Origin: Opitutaceae bacterium
GTDB lineage: Bacteria; Verrucomicrobiota; Verrucomicrobiia; Opitutales; Opitutaceae
Length of the DNA: 64,000 nucleotides
Reading direction: 5' to 3'
NCBI GenBank assembly: GCA_017994935.1
Contig: JAGOJU010000010.1
Location: 1 to 64,000 of the forward strand
Translations under genes and position numbers: made by a program
The notes under the pieces: generated by a model
Databases searched by the model: none
What the model was told of the DNA's origin: nothing
The model's input: the letters and a program-made list of their open reading frames with translations, nothing else
Part shown: piece by piece, positions 26,151 to 34,723 of the stretch
Position numbering within the stretch: the stretch's first letter is position 1
Layout of the letters: the number at the start of each line of letters is the position of its first letter

Positions 26151-28430
26151 TCAGGCGCCTGCCGGCGACGACTCGAGCCAGTTTCGAAAATCCCTGAGCT
26201 GGTCGAGAGATCCCAGGCCGAGAAGGCGGTCGCCGGGTTGGAGGACCTCGGAGGCCTGTGGGACGAGGATCTGGGAGCCGTTGCGTCCGATGCCCAGAAC
26301 GCGGACGCCCGTCTTCCTTGCAATCTGAAGTTTTCCAAGCGGCACACCTGTGGGGCCACTTTCGGGAACGGTGAACGAATCGAGAACGGCTCGATCGAAG
26401 TCGCCGTGATGTTGCCTGTCCTCACCCTGCCCTGCGAGGAATGCCGATGCCTTCTCGATCTGCGATGGAATGCCCAGCAGCAGAAGCTTGTCGCCAGGAA
26501 AGCAGGAGAGGTCTGGCGAAGGATGGGGGATCACGAAGTTGTTGCGTTCGATCTCGACCACAAAGCAGCCGAACCGGGAGGGAATCTGGAGTTCGGAGAG
26601 GGAGCTTCCCGCATAGCTGGCTCCGGCGGGAACGGTGCAGTCGTGCAACTGGAGGTCCCAGGCCTCGAGTCCCTGGGCGAGTGATTCCCTGTCCGTCCCG
26701 CCTTCAGCACTGGATGGGGATCCATTCCCTTCAAGCACCTTGTTCATCGAGTGCTGCCAGGTGCTGTGCCAGTAGATGAGTTTTCGGGAGAACACCGTCA
26801 CGATTGCGATGGCCGCGATTCCCAGGAAGAGCCAGCCGAGCGGGCTCAGTTTCACTGGAAACAAGGCATAGAGGAAGGAACCGAGCGCCACTGCAGCGGC
26901 AGTGCGCAGGCTCGTCCGGATGAACCGTGGCGTCAGCGTAGGCATGTGCCAGGCTTCGGCGACGATTGCCGCGAGGGCACCGATGTTCCTCCAGGCTGCA
27001 AACAGCGGGATCAGCACGAGCAGGCCGATGCCGATCCAATAGGCGATCCGAAGGGGAGTGATGCCCAGCATCGAGGCGAGCATGGTCTCTTCGAGACGCA
27101 GCAGGAGGGGTTGAGAGAAAATGAGGACGCCGGCCACGAAAAGGATTTCGACGGCGACCTGCACGAGACGGCTGCGAATCAGTTTCCATGCGAGCGGAGC
27201 CGTGTCGCGGTTGGCGACGTGATGAAGCCAGCTTTGATAGGCGGCGATGAACCGGGAAACCGGAGCTGGCTCGATGACATCAAGGAAGTGCAGGATGGGG
27301 CCGGCAAAACGGTTGAGAATCGGTGTGGCGAGCACGGTGAGAACCGAAAGCCCGACGGAGAGCGGATAGAAAGAGACCGGAAGGACGGCCGCTGCGATGC
27401 CTGCCTGCGCGATGATGAATGTGAACTCTCCGAGGGGAGTGAGCAGGAGTCCGCCGCGCCGCGCCTGGGGTGGTGGCACCCCCACCAGCATGAGTGCGAT
27501 GCCGCATGCGATTGGGCGCACGAGGAGCGAGAATAGGCTGAGCGTAAGGACAGGCAGCCAGATCTCCTTCAGCAGGCGCACATCGATCATCATGCCGATC
27601 GATACAAAAAAGACGCTGCCGAAAAGATTGCGGAGGCTGCCGAAAGATTCCTCGATCGTCTGCTTTTGCGGCATCTCCGCCATCAACGCTCCAAACAGGA
27701 ATGCGCCGAGCGCGATGGAATAGCCCGCCTTGATGGCCGCGAGCGAGAGCAGGAAGAGCACGCCCGCCACCACGAGCGTCTGCAGTTCCGTATCAGCCTT
27801 CTTCTCAAGCCAGCGCAGAAGACGCGGCAGCAGGAGCAACCCAAGACAAACAAAGAGTACGACAAAGGCCGTGAGTCCGGTGAGCACGGCTCCCAGGCCC
27901 GCTGACTTGTGGGCCCCCTGGGTGGCGAGCACCGTCAGCATGATGACGGCCACGACGTCCTCGACGATCGTGATGGCAAGGGCCATCTGGGCGGCGCGAT
28001 CGTGGTTGAGCTTCAGCTCACTCATGATTTTTGCGATCACCGCCGAGCTCGACACCATCAGCATGGCGGCGACGAACAGGCTGTGGAGGGGCGTCCATTC
28101 CAGCACCCGCCCCAGCAGCAGGGTGAACGCGAGCATGAAAAAGGCGCCGATGAAGGTCGCCATGATGATGGGCAGCCCCATGCGCCGCAGTTTCGACAGG
28201 CTCAGTTCCAGTCCGATGGAGAACATGAGGAAGACCAGCCCCACCTGAGACAACTGCGCGATGTGATCGGTGTCCTGTATCAGCGAAAACGGCAGGTAGG
28301 GCCCGATCGCAATCCCGGCCAGGAGGTAGCCGACGATGACAGACAGCCCGATACGCTTGCACAGCATGCCTGCAAGGCCTGCAGCGAGCAGCAGGATGAC
28401 AAAATCGTGAACGAGCGTGAAATGGTCCAT
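26151..28430 (-). CDS. KefB-like cation:proton antiporter with two TrkA_C domains
   Basis: The product has 759 residues. Residues 1 to about 390 form a CPA2-type antiporter (RIGLSVIVGYLLAGIAIGP; FLMFSIGLELSLSKLRRMG; ITIVEDVVAVIMLTVLA, where E-D-V-V sits at the ion-binding helix; LGAFLFGALMAEMPQ). About 430-590 contains further hydrophobic helices. Then come two TrkA_C (RCK_C) domains, near 610-680 and 695-752 (VPAGASYAGSSLSELQIPSR; GTGVPLGKLQIARKTGVRVL-like). Notably I see no Rossmann TrkA_N domain between channel and TrkA_C, unlike KefB/KefC. It should exchange K+ or Na+ for protons at the inner membrane, with ligand control through the RCK_C domains. It converges on the four-helix gene and is a single gene. 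Confidence 0.88.
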   Translation of the reverse strand: MDHFTLVHDFVILLLAAGLAGMLCKRIGLSVIVGYLLAGIAIGPYLPFSLIQDTDHIAQLSQVGLVFLMFSIGLELSLSKLRRMGLPIIMATFIGAFFMLAFTLLLGRVLEWTPLHSLFVAAMLMVSSSAVIAKIMSELKLNHDRAAQMALAITIVEDVVAVIMLTVLATQGAHKSAGLGAVLTGLTAFVVLFVCLGLLLLPRLLRWLEKKADTELQTLVVAGVLFLLSLAAIKAGYSIALGAFLFGALMAEMPQKQTIEESFGSLRNLFGSVFFVSIGMMIDVRLLKEIWLPVLTLSLFSLLVRPIACGIALMLVGVPPPQARRGGLLLTPLGEFTFIIAQAGIAAAVLPVSFYPLSVGLSVLTVLATPILNRFAGPILHFLDVIEPAPVSRFIAAYQSWLHHVANRDTAPLAWKLIRSRLVQVAVEILFVAGVLIFSQPLLLRLEETMLASMLGITPLRIAYWIGIGLLVLIPLFAAWRNIGALAAIVAEAWHMPTLTPRFIRTSLRTAAAVALGSFLYALFPVKLSPLGWLFLGIAAIAIVTVFSRKLIYWHSTWQHSMNKVLEGNGSPSSAEGGTDRESLAQGLEAWDLQLHDCTVPAGASYAGSSLSELQIPSRFGCFVVEIERNNFVIPHPSPDLSCFPGDKLLLLGIPSQIEKASAFLAGQGEDRQHHGDFDRAVLDSFTVPESGPTGVPLGKLQIARKTGVRVLGIGRNGSQILVPQASEVLQPGDRLLGLGSLDQLRDFRNWLESSPAGA

Positions 28431-28665
28431 GGACGAATGTGCGGTGCGACTCGTTCAGCGTGCGGCTGATTTGTCAGGAGAAGGGGGGAGAAGCCGCGTC
28501 CAAGGCGCAACTCCATTCGACGAGCACGGATTTCCAGGACCGGCAAGGGCGCCCGCGACCCCGGATCCCGGAGGCGGAGCCCATCGTTCGCGATTGCTGG
28601 CGGCGGAGGGAATGCCAGCCGTTTCCCTCCTGCCCAACGGGGCCGGCATTGCCGCTGAAGACGTC

Positions 28666-29088
28666 CTAGTGCGACGGTGATGCCGCCGGTTTCGAGGTCG
28701 CCGCGTGGCCTTGCGTGACGCGGTGAATCTTCAACTGGCGGACACCGCCAGGAGTGTTCCAGTTGACGATATCGCCTACGCGGAAACCGATGAGAGCGGT
28801 GCCGATGGGAGCAAGAATTGAAAGACGCCTCTGCTCGATATTGGCCTGGTCGGGAAAAGTGAGGGTGTATTCCTCGACCTCGCCGCTGCCGAGGTCCTCG
28901 AACTTGACGGTCGAGCCCATTGTGACGACGTCCGGCGGAAGGGCCGATGGCTCGACAACGATGGCGCGGTCAAGCTCTTCGCGGAGCTTGTGGAGCGATG
29001 CGGTGGCGTTGGAGCGCAGCGCAGCTGAAAGCAGAAGGCGCAGTTTCGAATGATCCTCGCTGGAAATATGGATGGATGTTGGGTTCAT
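28666..29088 (-). CDS. Rnk/GreA-like protein (nucleoside diphosphate kinase regulator family)
   Basis: The product has 140 residues. The N-terminus holds a short helical segment (SEDHSKLRLLLSAALRS), too short for the GreA coiled coil. The C-terminal half is the GreA/GreB FKBP-like domain (VTMGSTVKFEDLGSGEVEEYTL, ISIL-like LSILAPIGTALIGFRVGDIV). This arrangement matches Rnk, which binds RNA polymerase without cleaving RNA. The Ser/Ala/Lys-rich tail is probably disordered. It stands upstream-isolated, with a 577-nt non-coding stretch before its start. Confidence 0.88.
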   Translation of the reverse strand: MNPTSIHISSEDHSKLRLLLSAALRSNATASLHKLREELDRAIVVEPSALPPDVVTMGSTVKFEDLGSGEVEEYTLTFPDQANIEQRRLSILAPIGTALIGFRVGDIVNWNTPGGVRQLKIHRVTQGHAATSKPAASPSH

Positions 29089-29657
29089 ATTGATAATTTG
29101 ATTCGTGGTTGGTTTCCTGCCGGAAGTTCCCGCGATCGGGCGGGACCGGTGGGTGGAAATGAGTGTTTATCTTTGGAGCGGGGCCGGGAGTGGCCTGGAG
29201 AACCTGCGAGGTGCAAGGTGCATCGCAGGAGGAGTGTGCGGGCGCATGAACGCCCGCGGAAATCGAAAGAGTTGTATTGAATGTGACTCGCCCGGTGCCG
29301 TGCTTCAGGTCTGGGCACGTACCGGGTTCGTGCTGACCGTCAGTATTCGGCGCCGGGCTGCGCGGGGCAGATGTGCAACGCCACGCCCGCCGCCAGTTGC
29401 TGGCGGGCTTCAAGAGGCGCGTTCCGTTGCTTGAATGGGTTCACTCTGAAACATCTGTGTTTCTGCCTCATTTGTTGTCAAGCCTTCGAGGCCAATTCAT
29501 CAGGTCATCGGGAGAGTGTCCGGCAGAAAGTCCGCGCCGCCGTGCGGCCTCAGGCACCGGCGAGGGCCGGCTTGCCAGCTGCTTCCTGCCCTGTCAGCGT
29601 ACCGCTCTCGCGCGGCGTCCCGCACGGAATACTGACAATTCTTCCCCCGATTTCCTC
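29089..29657. other. Long intergenic region with two GC stem-loops
   Basis: About 570 bases lie between the divergent Rnk-like and FG-GAP genes, and no convincing coding signal is visible. GCGGGCG at 29238-29244 pairs with CGCCCGC at 29251-29257 across CATGAA. A second stem spans 29385-29408, with GCCCGCC and AG pairing CT and GGCGGGC around a 3-nt bulge and TTG loop. An AT-rich stretch at 29085-29105, next to the Rnk start, is a probable promoter. Neither hairpin is followed by a U-run. Confidence 0.45.
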
Positions 29658-30878
29658 ATGACACATCCCCTGCGTTTGGCGGCACGCCACCTGGCAAGCG
29701 TCGCCACCACCTGTGTTCTCGCACTGGCGTGCGTCGCGGCGGCCACACCCTCGCACCGGCGCCTCCAGCTTGACGACAAGTTTTATGCCGAAGGCGCGGT
29801 CTTTGCTGACCTGAACCGCGATGGCGCCATGGATGTCGTTGCAGGTCCGTTCTGGTACGAAGGGCCGGCGTACAAGGTCCGCCATGAGATCTATGAGCCG
29901 AAGCCCTACGATCCGTTGAAGTATTCGGACAACTTTATCGCTGCGGCAAATGACGTGGACGGTGATGGATGGATGGATGTCCTTGTCATCGGGTTTCCCG
30001 GGCTGGATGCCGCGTGGTATCGCAATCCTGGACACAGGGAAGGGCGCTGGGCCAAGCATCACGTCCATGCGCCCGTCGACAATGAATCTGCGATGTACGT
30101 TGATCTCACCGGAGATGGCCGCCTGCAGATCGTGTGTTCTTCCGGAGGGAAATACGGCTACGCAGCGCCTGATCCAAGTGATCCCACCCGACCCTGGATT
30201 TTCCACCCTATTTCGACGCATTCGAATGCATTCCAGCGCTACACACATGGGTTGGGGGTGGGAGATGTCGATCAGGATGGCAGGAACGACCTGATCGAGC
30301 GGGGCGGCTGGTGGCAGCAGCCTGCCTCTTCTGAGAGCGGCGAAGCTTGGACGCACCATGTTGTCGCCTTTTCCAAGGCGGGTGGAGCGCAGATGGGGGT
30401 GATCGATATCAATGGCGACGGCCTTCCCGATGTGGTGACGTCGAAGGCAGCTCATGGATATGGACTCTCCTGGTTTGAGCAGGTGCGCGCGGCGGATGGT
30501 GCAATCACATTCAGGGAACACGCGATACTTCCGGAAGAGGCCGATAAGAAATTCAAGGGCGTCCAGTTTTCGCAGCTTCACGCGGTGGTGCTCGCCGATG
30601 TGAATGGCGACGGCGTCCCCGACATTGTCACGGGAAAACGCTGGTGGGCGCACGGCCCGGACAAGGACCCTGATCCCATGGGCGCCCCCGTGATCTATGC
30701 GTTTGTGGTTTCCAGAACAACGCAGGGTGGGGTGACATTTTCACCTTTGCTGATCGACGATGCGAGCGGGATTGGAACGCAGTTTGATGCGCGCGATGTC
30801 GATGGCGACAAGCGTGCCGACTTTGCTATCTCAAACAAGCGAGGCACTTTTGTACTGCTGTCCTCTGCGGTGCGGTAG
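29658..30878 (+). CDS. Secreted FG-GAP/VCBS repeat protein
   Basis: The product has 406 residues from the ATG at 29658 (MTHPLRLAARHLASVATTC), a signal peptide with cleavage near CVAAA. Seven calcium-loop-like repeats follow: DLNRDGAMDVVAG, DVDGDGWMDVLVIG, DLTGDGRLQIVC, DVDQDGRNDLIERG, DINGDGLPDVVTSK, DVNGDGVPDIVTGK and DVDGDKRADFAISN. This is a beta-propeller-type extracellular binding protein. The Tat-exported Gfo/Idh protein is 128 nt downstream on the same strand. A ligand cannot be inferred. Confidence 0.9.
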   Translation: MTHPLRLAARHLASVATTCVLALACVAAATPSHRRLQLDDKFYAEGAVFADLNRDGAMDVVAGPFWYEGPAYKVRHEIYEPKPYDPLKYSDNFIAAANDVDGDGWMDVLVIGFPGLDAAWYRNPGHREGRWAKHHVHAPVDNESAMYVDLTGDGRLQIVCSSGGKYGYAAPDPSDPTRPWIFHPISTHSNAFQRYTHGLGVGDVDQDGRNDLIERGGWWQQPASSESGEAWTHHVVAFSKAGGAQMGVIDINGDGLPDVVTSKAAHGYGLSWFEQVRAADGAITFREHAILPEEADKKFKGVQFSQLHAVVLADVNGDGVPDIVTGKRWWAHGPDKDPDPMGAPVIYAFVVSRTTQGGVTFSPLLIDDASGIGTQFDARDVDGDKRADFAISNKRGTFVLLSSAVR

Positions 30879-31005
30879 CATCCGGTCCGATGAGCGGTGC
30901 TGCCATGAATGTCGTCATGGCACTTCCCTCCGTGGGGGGTCTTCCTTTAAGCGGCTGACTTGAGATTTGGCTGGTTCCCGCGGTTGGCCGAGATAGAAGG
31001 GATTC

Positions 31006-32319
31006 ATGAACCCCCTCAATCGACGCCAGTTTCTCGGCACCGTTGCGGCTGGAGCCGCGGCGGTTTCACCCGTTCGGTCATTGATCGCCCAGGTATCCTC
31101 CCCGTCGACGGACCCGTCCGCGCCGCGCAAGGTGAAGGTGGGGCTGATTGGTGTGGGCTGGTGGGGCATGGTCAATGCCCGTGCTGCATTCAAGGCGGGC
31201 GGGCTGGAGGTGCCGGCCATCTGTGACATCGACAGCGAGCACCTTGAAAAGAGCGCCGAGGAGATAACGAAGCTGCAGGGATGGCGCCCGAAGACCTTCA
31301 AGCTTTATGCGGAATTGCTCGAGACACCGGGACTGGAGGCCGTCATCATCTCGACTCCGCCCCAGTGGCATGCGCTGCCATTCCTGGCCGCGCTCAACAA
31401 AGGGATGCACATCTATCTGGAAAAGCCGGTTTCCTATGACGTGCGTGAAGGCCGCGCCATGGTGGAGGCAGCGGCGAAGCGTCCGCAGCAGGTTGTACAG
31501 GTTGGATTTCAGCGCCGCCAAAGCGCGGCGTTCAAGGCGGTGAAGCAGTTCATCGCCGACGGCAATCTTGGCCGGGTGGTCCAGGCGGAGGCCCAGATCA
31601 ATGCCAAGGTCGGGTTGAAGGATCCCGCTCACAAGGCGCCCCCGCCGAGTCTCGACTGGGACCTCTGGTGCGGCCCGGGCCCGCTGATACCCTACAGCGA
31701 ACAGGTGGGTCACATGAACTGGCGACTCGAGGAGACCTACGGGCAGGGACATCTGTATGACTGGGGCATCCACATGATCGATGCTGCGCGCGTGGTTCTC
31801 GATCTTTCCGCGCCCAGGACCGTTGCAGCGGCGGGGGGGCTCTATCAGCTGAAGGGAAGGATCACCACCCCCGACACCATGACGGCGCACTTTGAATATG
31901 ACCGATGCCCGGTCAGCTGGCGTCACCGCATCTGGGGCTCGGAGGAATACACGCCCGAGATCAATATCGGTGTCACCTTCCTTGGGGAAAACGGAACCGT
32001 CTGGGTGAACGACAACCGCTGGGTGCATGTGCCCAAGGCGAAGGGGGCAGAGAGAGTCGTGACTGACGTGCGGACCGACACCGGCACCGCGCATTTGGGT
32101 GAGTTTCTCGAGGCCGTGCGCGGAAAGGGAAAGGCGAGCTGTACGATCGCCGATGCCCATCTTTCAACGACAGCGGTCAAGCTTGCGATGATCGCGCTCA
32201 AGGTGGGTGACCGGCTCGTCTGGGATGGGGCCAGGGAGCAGATTCCTGGCAACAGGGAGGCATCGGCATTCCTGAAGCGTGACTATCGTGCACCGTGGAA
32301 GCATCCCCACTCTGGTTGA
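31006..32319 (+). CDS. Tat-exported Gfo/Idh/MocA family oxidoreductase
   Basis: The product has 437 residues. AGAAGG at 30995-31000 sits five bases before the ATG at 31006 and supports that start. A twin-arginine signal (NRRQFLGTVAAGAAAV) is followed by the Rossmann motif GLIGVGWWGMVNARAA, the conserved EKPVSYDV lysine, and the family C-terminal domain (YDWGIHMIDAARVVL with the catalytic-region His). Exported Gfo/Idh proteins are common in Planctomycetes and Verrucomicrobia; they carry a bound NAD(P) cofactor and fold before export. Substrate unknown. A neighbouring secreted FG-GAP protein and Dabb protein suggest an envelope function. Confidence 0.92.
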   Translation: MNPLNRRQFLGTVAAGAAAVSPVRSLIAQVSSPSTDPSAPRKVKVGLIGVGWWGMVNARAAFKAGGLEVPAICDIDSEHLEKSAEEITKLQGWRPKTFKLYAELLETPGLEAVIISTPPQWHALPFLAALNKGMHIYLEKPVSYDVREGRAMVEAAAKRPQQVVQVGFQRRQSAAFKAVKQFIADGNLGRVVQAEAQINAKVGLKDPAHKAPPPSLDWDLWCGPGPLIPYSEQVGHMNWRLEETYGQGHLYDWGIHMIDAARVVLDLSAPRTVAAAGGLYQLKGRITTPDTMTAHFEYDRCPVSWRHRIWGSEEYTPEINIGVTFLGENGTVWVNDNRWVHVPKAKGAERVVTDVRTDTGTAHLGEFLEAVRGKGKASCTIADAHLSTTAVKLAMIALKVGDRLVWDGAREQIPGNREASAFLKRDYRAPWKHPHSG

Positions 32320-32338
32320 CGTCGGGACGCACAGCTAC

Positions 32339-32366
32339 TAAAAAAGCCGCCCCGGTGAGGGGCGGC
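32339..32366 (-). terminator. Intrinsic terminator of the Dabb gene
   Basis: GCCGCCCC at 32346-32353 and GGGGCGGC at 32359-32366 form an 8-bp GC stem with loop GGTGA. On the minus strand it is followed by a U-tract (complement of the A-run at 32339-32345). It lies 26 bases beyond the Dabb stop codon, the normal spacing. Confidence 0.85.
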
Positions 32367-32391
32367 CTGAAAAGCCGGACTGCGCGCGGGA

Positions 32392-32778
32392 TCAGTTGGT
32401 GATGTCGTAGGTCGTGCTCGTCTGCCGCGCGGGCAGGTAGGCCTTGTACCATGCCTTCTGCGCAGGTGAATCCGTGTAGGCCTTCAGGGCGGCTTCATCG
32501 GCAAATTCCATGACAAGGACATGGGTCTTGGCGACTTCAGCGCCCTTTGGATTCTGGACCTTGATGGCCTTCGTCCAGACACGTGTGATGCCGGGGTACG
32601 CTGCGGGAAGCGCGTGCACGCCGTCGATGGCGGCCTTGATCTGTTCGGGTGTTGCGTCCTTTTTCCAGGCGAGGGTCACCACATGGATGACGCTCTTGGG
32701 GGACGTTTCAGAGGCAAAGGAAGCCGTTCCTCCGAGAAGGGCGGCAGCGGCGATGAGGCTCATCAACAGTTTTTTCAT
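32392..32778 (-). CDS. Secreted Dabb-family (stress-responsive alpha/beta barrel) protein
   Basis: The product has 128 residues from the ATG complementary to 32776-32778. A signal peptide (MKKLLMSLIAAAALLGGTAS) precedes the Dabb domain (VIHVVTLAWKKDATPEQIKA, HVLVMEFADEAALKAYTDSP). The domain is a dimeric ferredoxin-like barrel that binds small hydrophobic ligands or haem-like molecules in relatives. An in-frame upstream start at 32844 would destroy the signal position. Periplasmic location is inferred. It converges with the Gfo/Idh gene and diverges from the symporter gene. Confidence 0.88.
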   Translation of the reverse strand: MKKLLMSLIAAAALLGGTASFASETSPKSVIHVVTLAWKKDATPEQIKAAIDGVHALPAAYPGITRVWTKAIKVQNPKGAEVAKTHVLVMEFADEAALKAYTDSPAQKAWYKAYLPARQTSTTYDITN

Positions 32779-32967
32779 TTTGGAACTCCGTGGATAGTGG
32801 TGTTTCGGGGAGACTGCGGGCTCAAACGCGAGCCGCGTTCTCAACGTGCGTTTGTTGATGACGCTTCAGGGGAGTCAATCGCGGACTGGTGTTTTCAAAA
32901 CGACCGCTTTCATTCCACTCGAAGAAAGGGGTTGCCGGCCAACGCCTGCCAACAGCAAGCTGATGGC

Positions 32968-34302
32968 GTGACTCTCAAACCCTGGAAGTGGCCGCTGGCC
33001 AATCAGATCTTGGTGGGACTCCTGGTCGGCGCTGCGGCGGGGCTCATCGTCGAGCGGACAGTGACCGATGCGGGTACACTCGCCCAACTCGACTGGTGGC
33101 TGACGAACATCATCAAGCCGGTGGGGTCGCTGTTCATCCGCCTGATTTTCATGATCGTCATTCCGCTGATCTTCGCGGCCATTGTGCTTGGGATCGCGGA
33201 GATGGGGGATGTGCGCGAACTCGGCAAGGTTGGCCTGAAATCGGTCCTGTTCACGCTCCTGCTGGCGGGGTCGAGCGTTCTCCTGGGCCTGGTCCTCGTG
33301 AACGTTCTCTCTCCAGGCTCGCACTTGTCGGAGGCGACCAAGAGCGAACTCACCGCAAAATACGGTGGTGCGGTTGCGCAGAAGGTCGAACAGGGGACCA
33401 AGAAGGCTCCCATCGCGGACACGCTGCTCGCGCTGGTGCCCCAGAACCCCCTGTACGAGGCTGTCAATGCGTTCACGCCCAACTATACCGGCGGTGGACT
33501 GATCGCGGTGATGGTCTTCAGTCTCTTCTTTGGCATCGCGATGGCGATGGCCCCGCCGGAAAAGATGAAGCCCCTCGTCCAGGTGCTTCAGGGCGTCTTC
33601 GAGATCTGCATGCGCATCATCGGCATCGCCATGTGGCTCGCGCCGGTGGGCGTCGCATGCCTCGGTTTTGCCCTGACCTCCACTCTCGGAATCGAGATCG
33701 TCAAGAGCCTCGGGTTCTACGTCGGTGTGGTCGTGCTCGGACTGTTGCTGCACCAGTTCGTCACCTACTCGCTCCTCCTCAAGTTTGTGGCAGGGAAGTC
33801 GCCGCTCCAGTTTTTCAGGCAGACGCAGGAGGCGATGATCACCGCGTTCAGCACGTCGTCGAGCAATGCGACGCTTCCGGTGTCGATGCGGGTGGCCGAG
33901 GAGAACCTGGGGCTGCCGAAAAAGATCAGCCGCTTTGTCCTCACCGTCGGGGCGAGTGCCAACCAGAACGGAACCGCCTTGTATGAAGGCGTGACCGTGC
34001 TCTTTCTCGCACAGGTGTTCGGAGTTGATCTGTCGATCGGCCAGCAGGTCGTCGTGGCGCTCATGTGCATCATGGCGGGATTCGGCACCGCCGGGGTGCC
34101 GGGTGGGTCGCTGCCGCTGGTGGTGGGGGTGCTGGTCTCGATTCGGGTGCCGGGTGAGAGCATTGCCATCATCCTTGGAATCGACCGGTTCCTGGACATG
34201 GCGCGCACGACGCTGAATGTGACGGGCGACCTCGTGTGCGCGGTGCTCGTTTCGAAGGGAGAGCGGTCGGACGGGGTCGGAGCGGCCGCGTCGGAAGGGT
34301 AG
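32968..34302 (+). CDS. Dicarboxylate/amino acid:cation symporter (DAACS)
   Basis: The product has 444 residues from GTG 32968; no ATG is available in frame, and upstream codons run antisense through the Dabb gene. The serine-rich hairpin STSSSNATLPVSM, the HP2 loop GFGTAGVPGGSLPLV and the TM8 pattern GIDRFLDMARTTLNVTGD are family hallmarks. The last keeps the Asp, Arg and Asn that bind acidic substrates in GltPh. The canonical NMDGT sodium motif instead reads NQNGT (ASANQNGTALYEG). Eight membrane segments are expected. It probably imports glutamate, aspartate or a C4 dicarboxylate. A 2-hydroxyglutarate oxidase gene lies downstream on the opposite strand, which fits that role. Confidence 0.92.
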   Translation: MTLKPWKWPLANQILVGLLVGAAAGLIVERTVTDAGTLAQLDWWLTNIIKPVGSLFIRLIFMIVIPLIFAAIVLGIAEMGDVRELGKVGLKSVLFTLLLAGSSVLLGLVLVNVLSPGSHLSEATKSELTAKYGGAVAQKVEQGTKKAPIADTLLALVPQNPLYEAVNAFTPNYTGGGLIAVMVFSLFFGIAMAMAPPEKMKPLVQVLQGVFEICMRIIGIAMWLAPVGVACLGFALTSTLGIEIVKSLGFYVGVVVLGLLLHQFVTYSLLLKFVAGKSPLQFFRQTQEAMITAFSTSSSNATLPVSMRVAEENLGLPKKISRFVLTVGASANQNGTALYEGVTVLFLAQVFGVDLSIGQQVVVALMCIMAGFGTAGVPGGSLPLVVGVLVSIRVPGESIAIILGIDRFLDMARTTLNVTGDLVCAVLVSKGERSDGVGAAASEG

Positions 34303-34313
34303 GAAACCCGTAG

Positions 34314-34619
34314 GTGCGTGTGGGTGATAATGCGGCCGGGAATCCCCTTGTGCTGGAAGAATGGATACACAGCATGGGAGGCACGGAAGCGACCTTCCGC
34401 ACTTTTCACGATCCCCGCATGAAACCTCTGTTTCATCTTTATGCCGTCAATCGCGAGGGGTACCGGGTGACGCCCAAGGAGGGCGAGCCCGACCTGTCAC
34501 GAGTGTCCAGGCTGGTCAACGAGCGCAATCGATTCCGGCAACCGTGGGAGCAACGCTGGGTTGCCATGGAGGTCGATCGCGAGAGTGGCCGCACCCTTAG
34601 GGAACTCACATTCTGCTGA
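34314..34619 (+). CDS. Hypothetical 101-residue protein
   Basis: An open frame begins at GTG 34314, 11 nt after the symporter stop, and ends TGA at 34617-34619. The translation reads as a compact soluble protein (GGTEATFRTFHDPRMKPLFH, RFRQPWEQRWVAMEVDRESG). A later ATG start at M21 is possible. No domain is recognised. Placement behind the symporter suggests cotranscription. Codon choice looks coding-like, but the gene needs homologue support. Confidence 0.5.
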   Translation: MRVGDNAAGNPLVLEEWIHSMGGTEATFRTFHDPRMKPLFHLYAVNREGYRVTPKEGEPDLSRVSRLVNERNRFRQPWEQRWVAMEVDRESGRTLRELTFC

Positions 34620-34723
34620 CGGAATGGCCAGCGAGTTTCCGGGCAATGCCCGCGACGGTACACACCGCCGGGTGGCTGTCGGCGACTTTCGATTGCGTTG
34701 CGGCAACGGGAGGTCCCGGCTGT

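Noticed and set aside
32521..32967. Upstream extension of the symporter gene
   Set aside because: It runs antisense through the Dabb gene and its signal peptide; the symporter's own first helix starts after GTG 32968.
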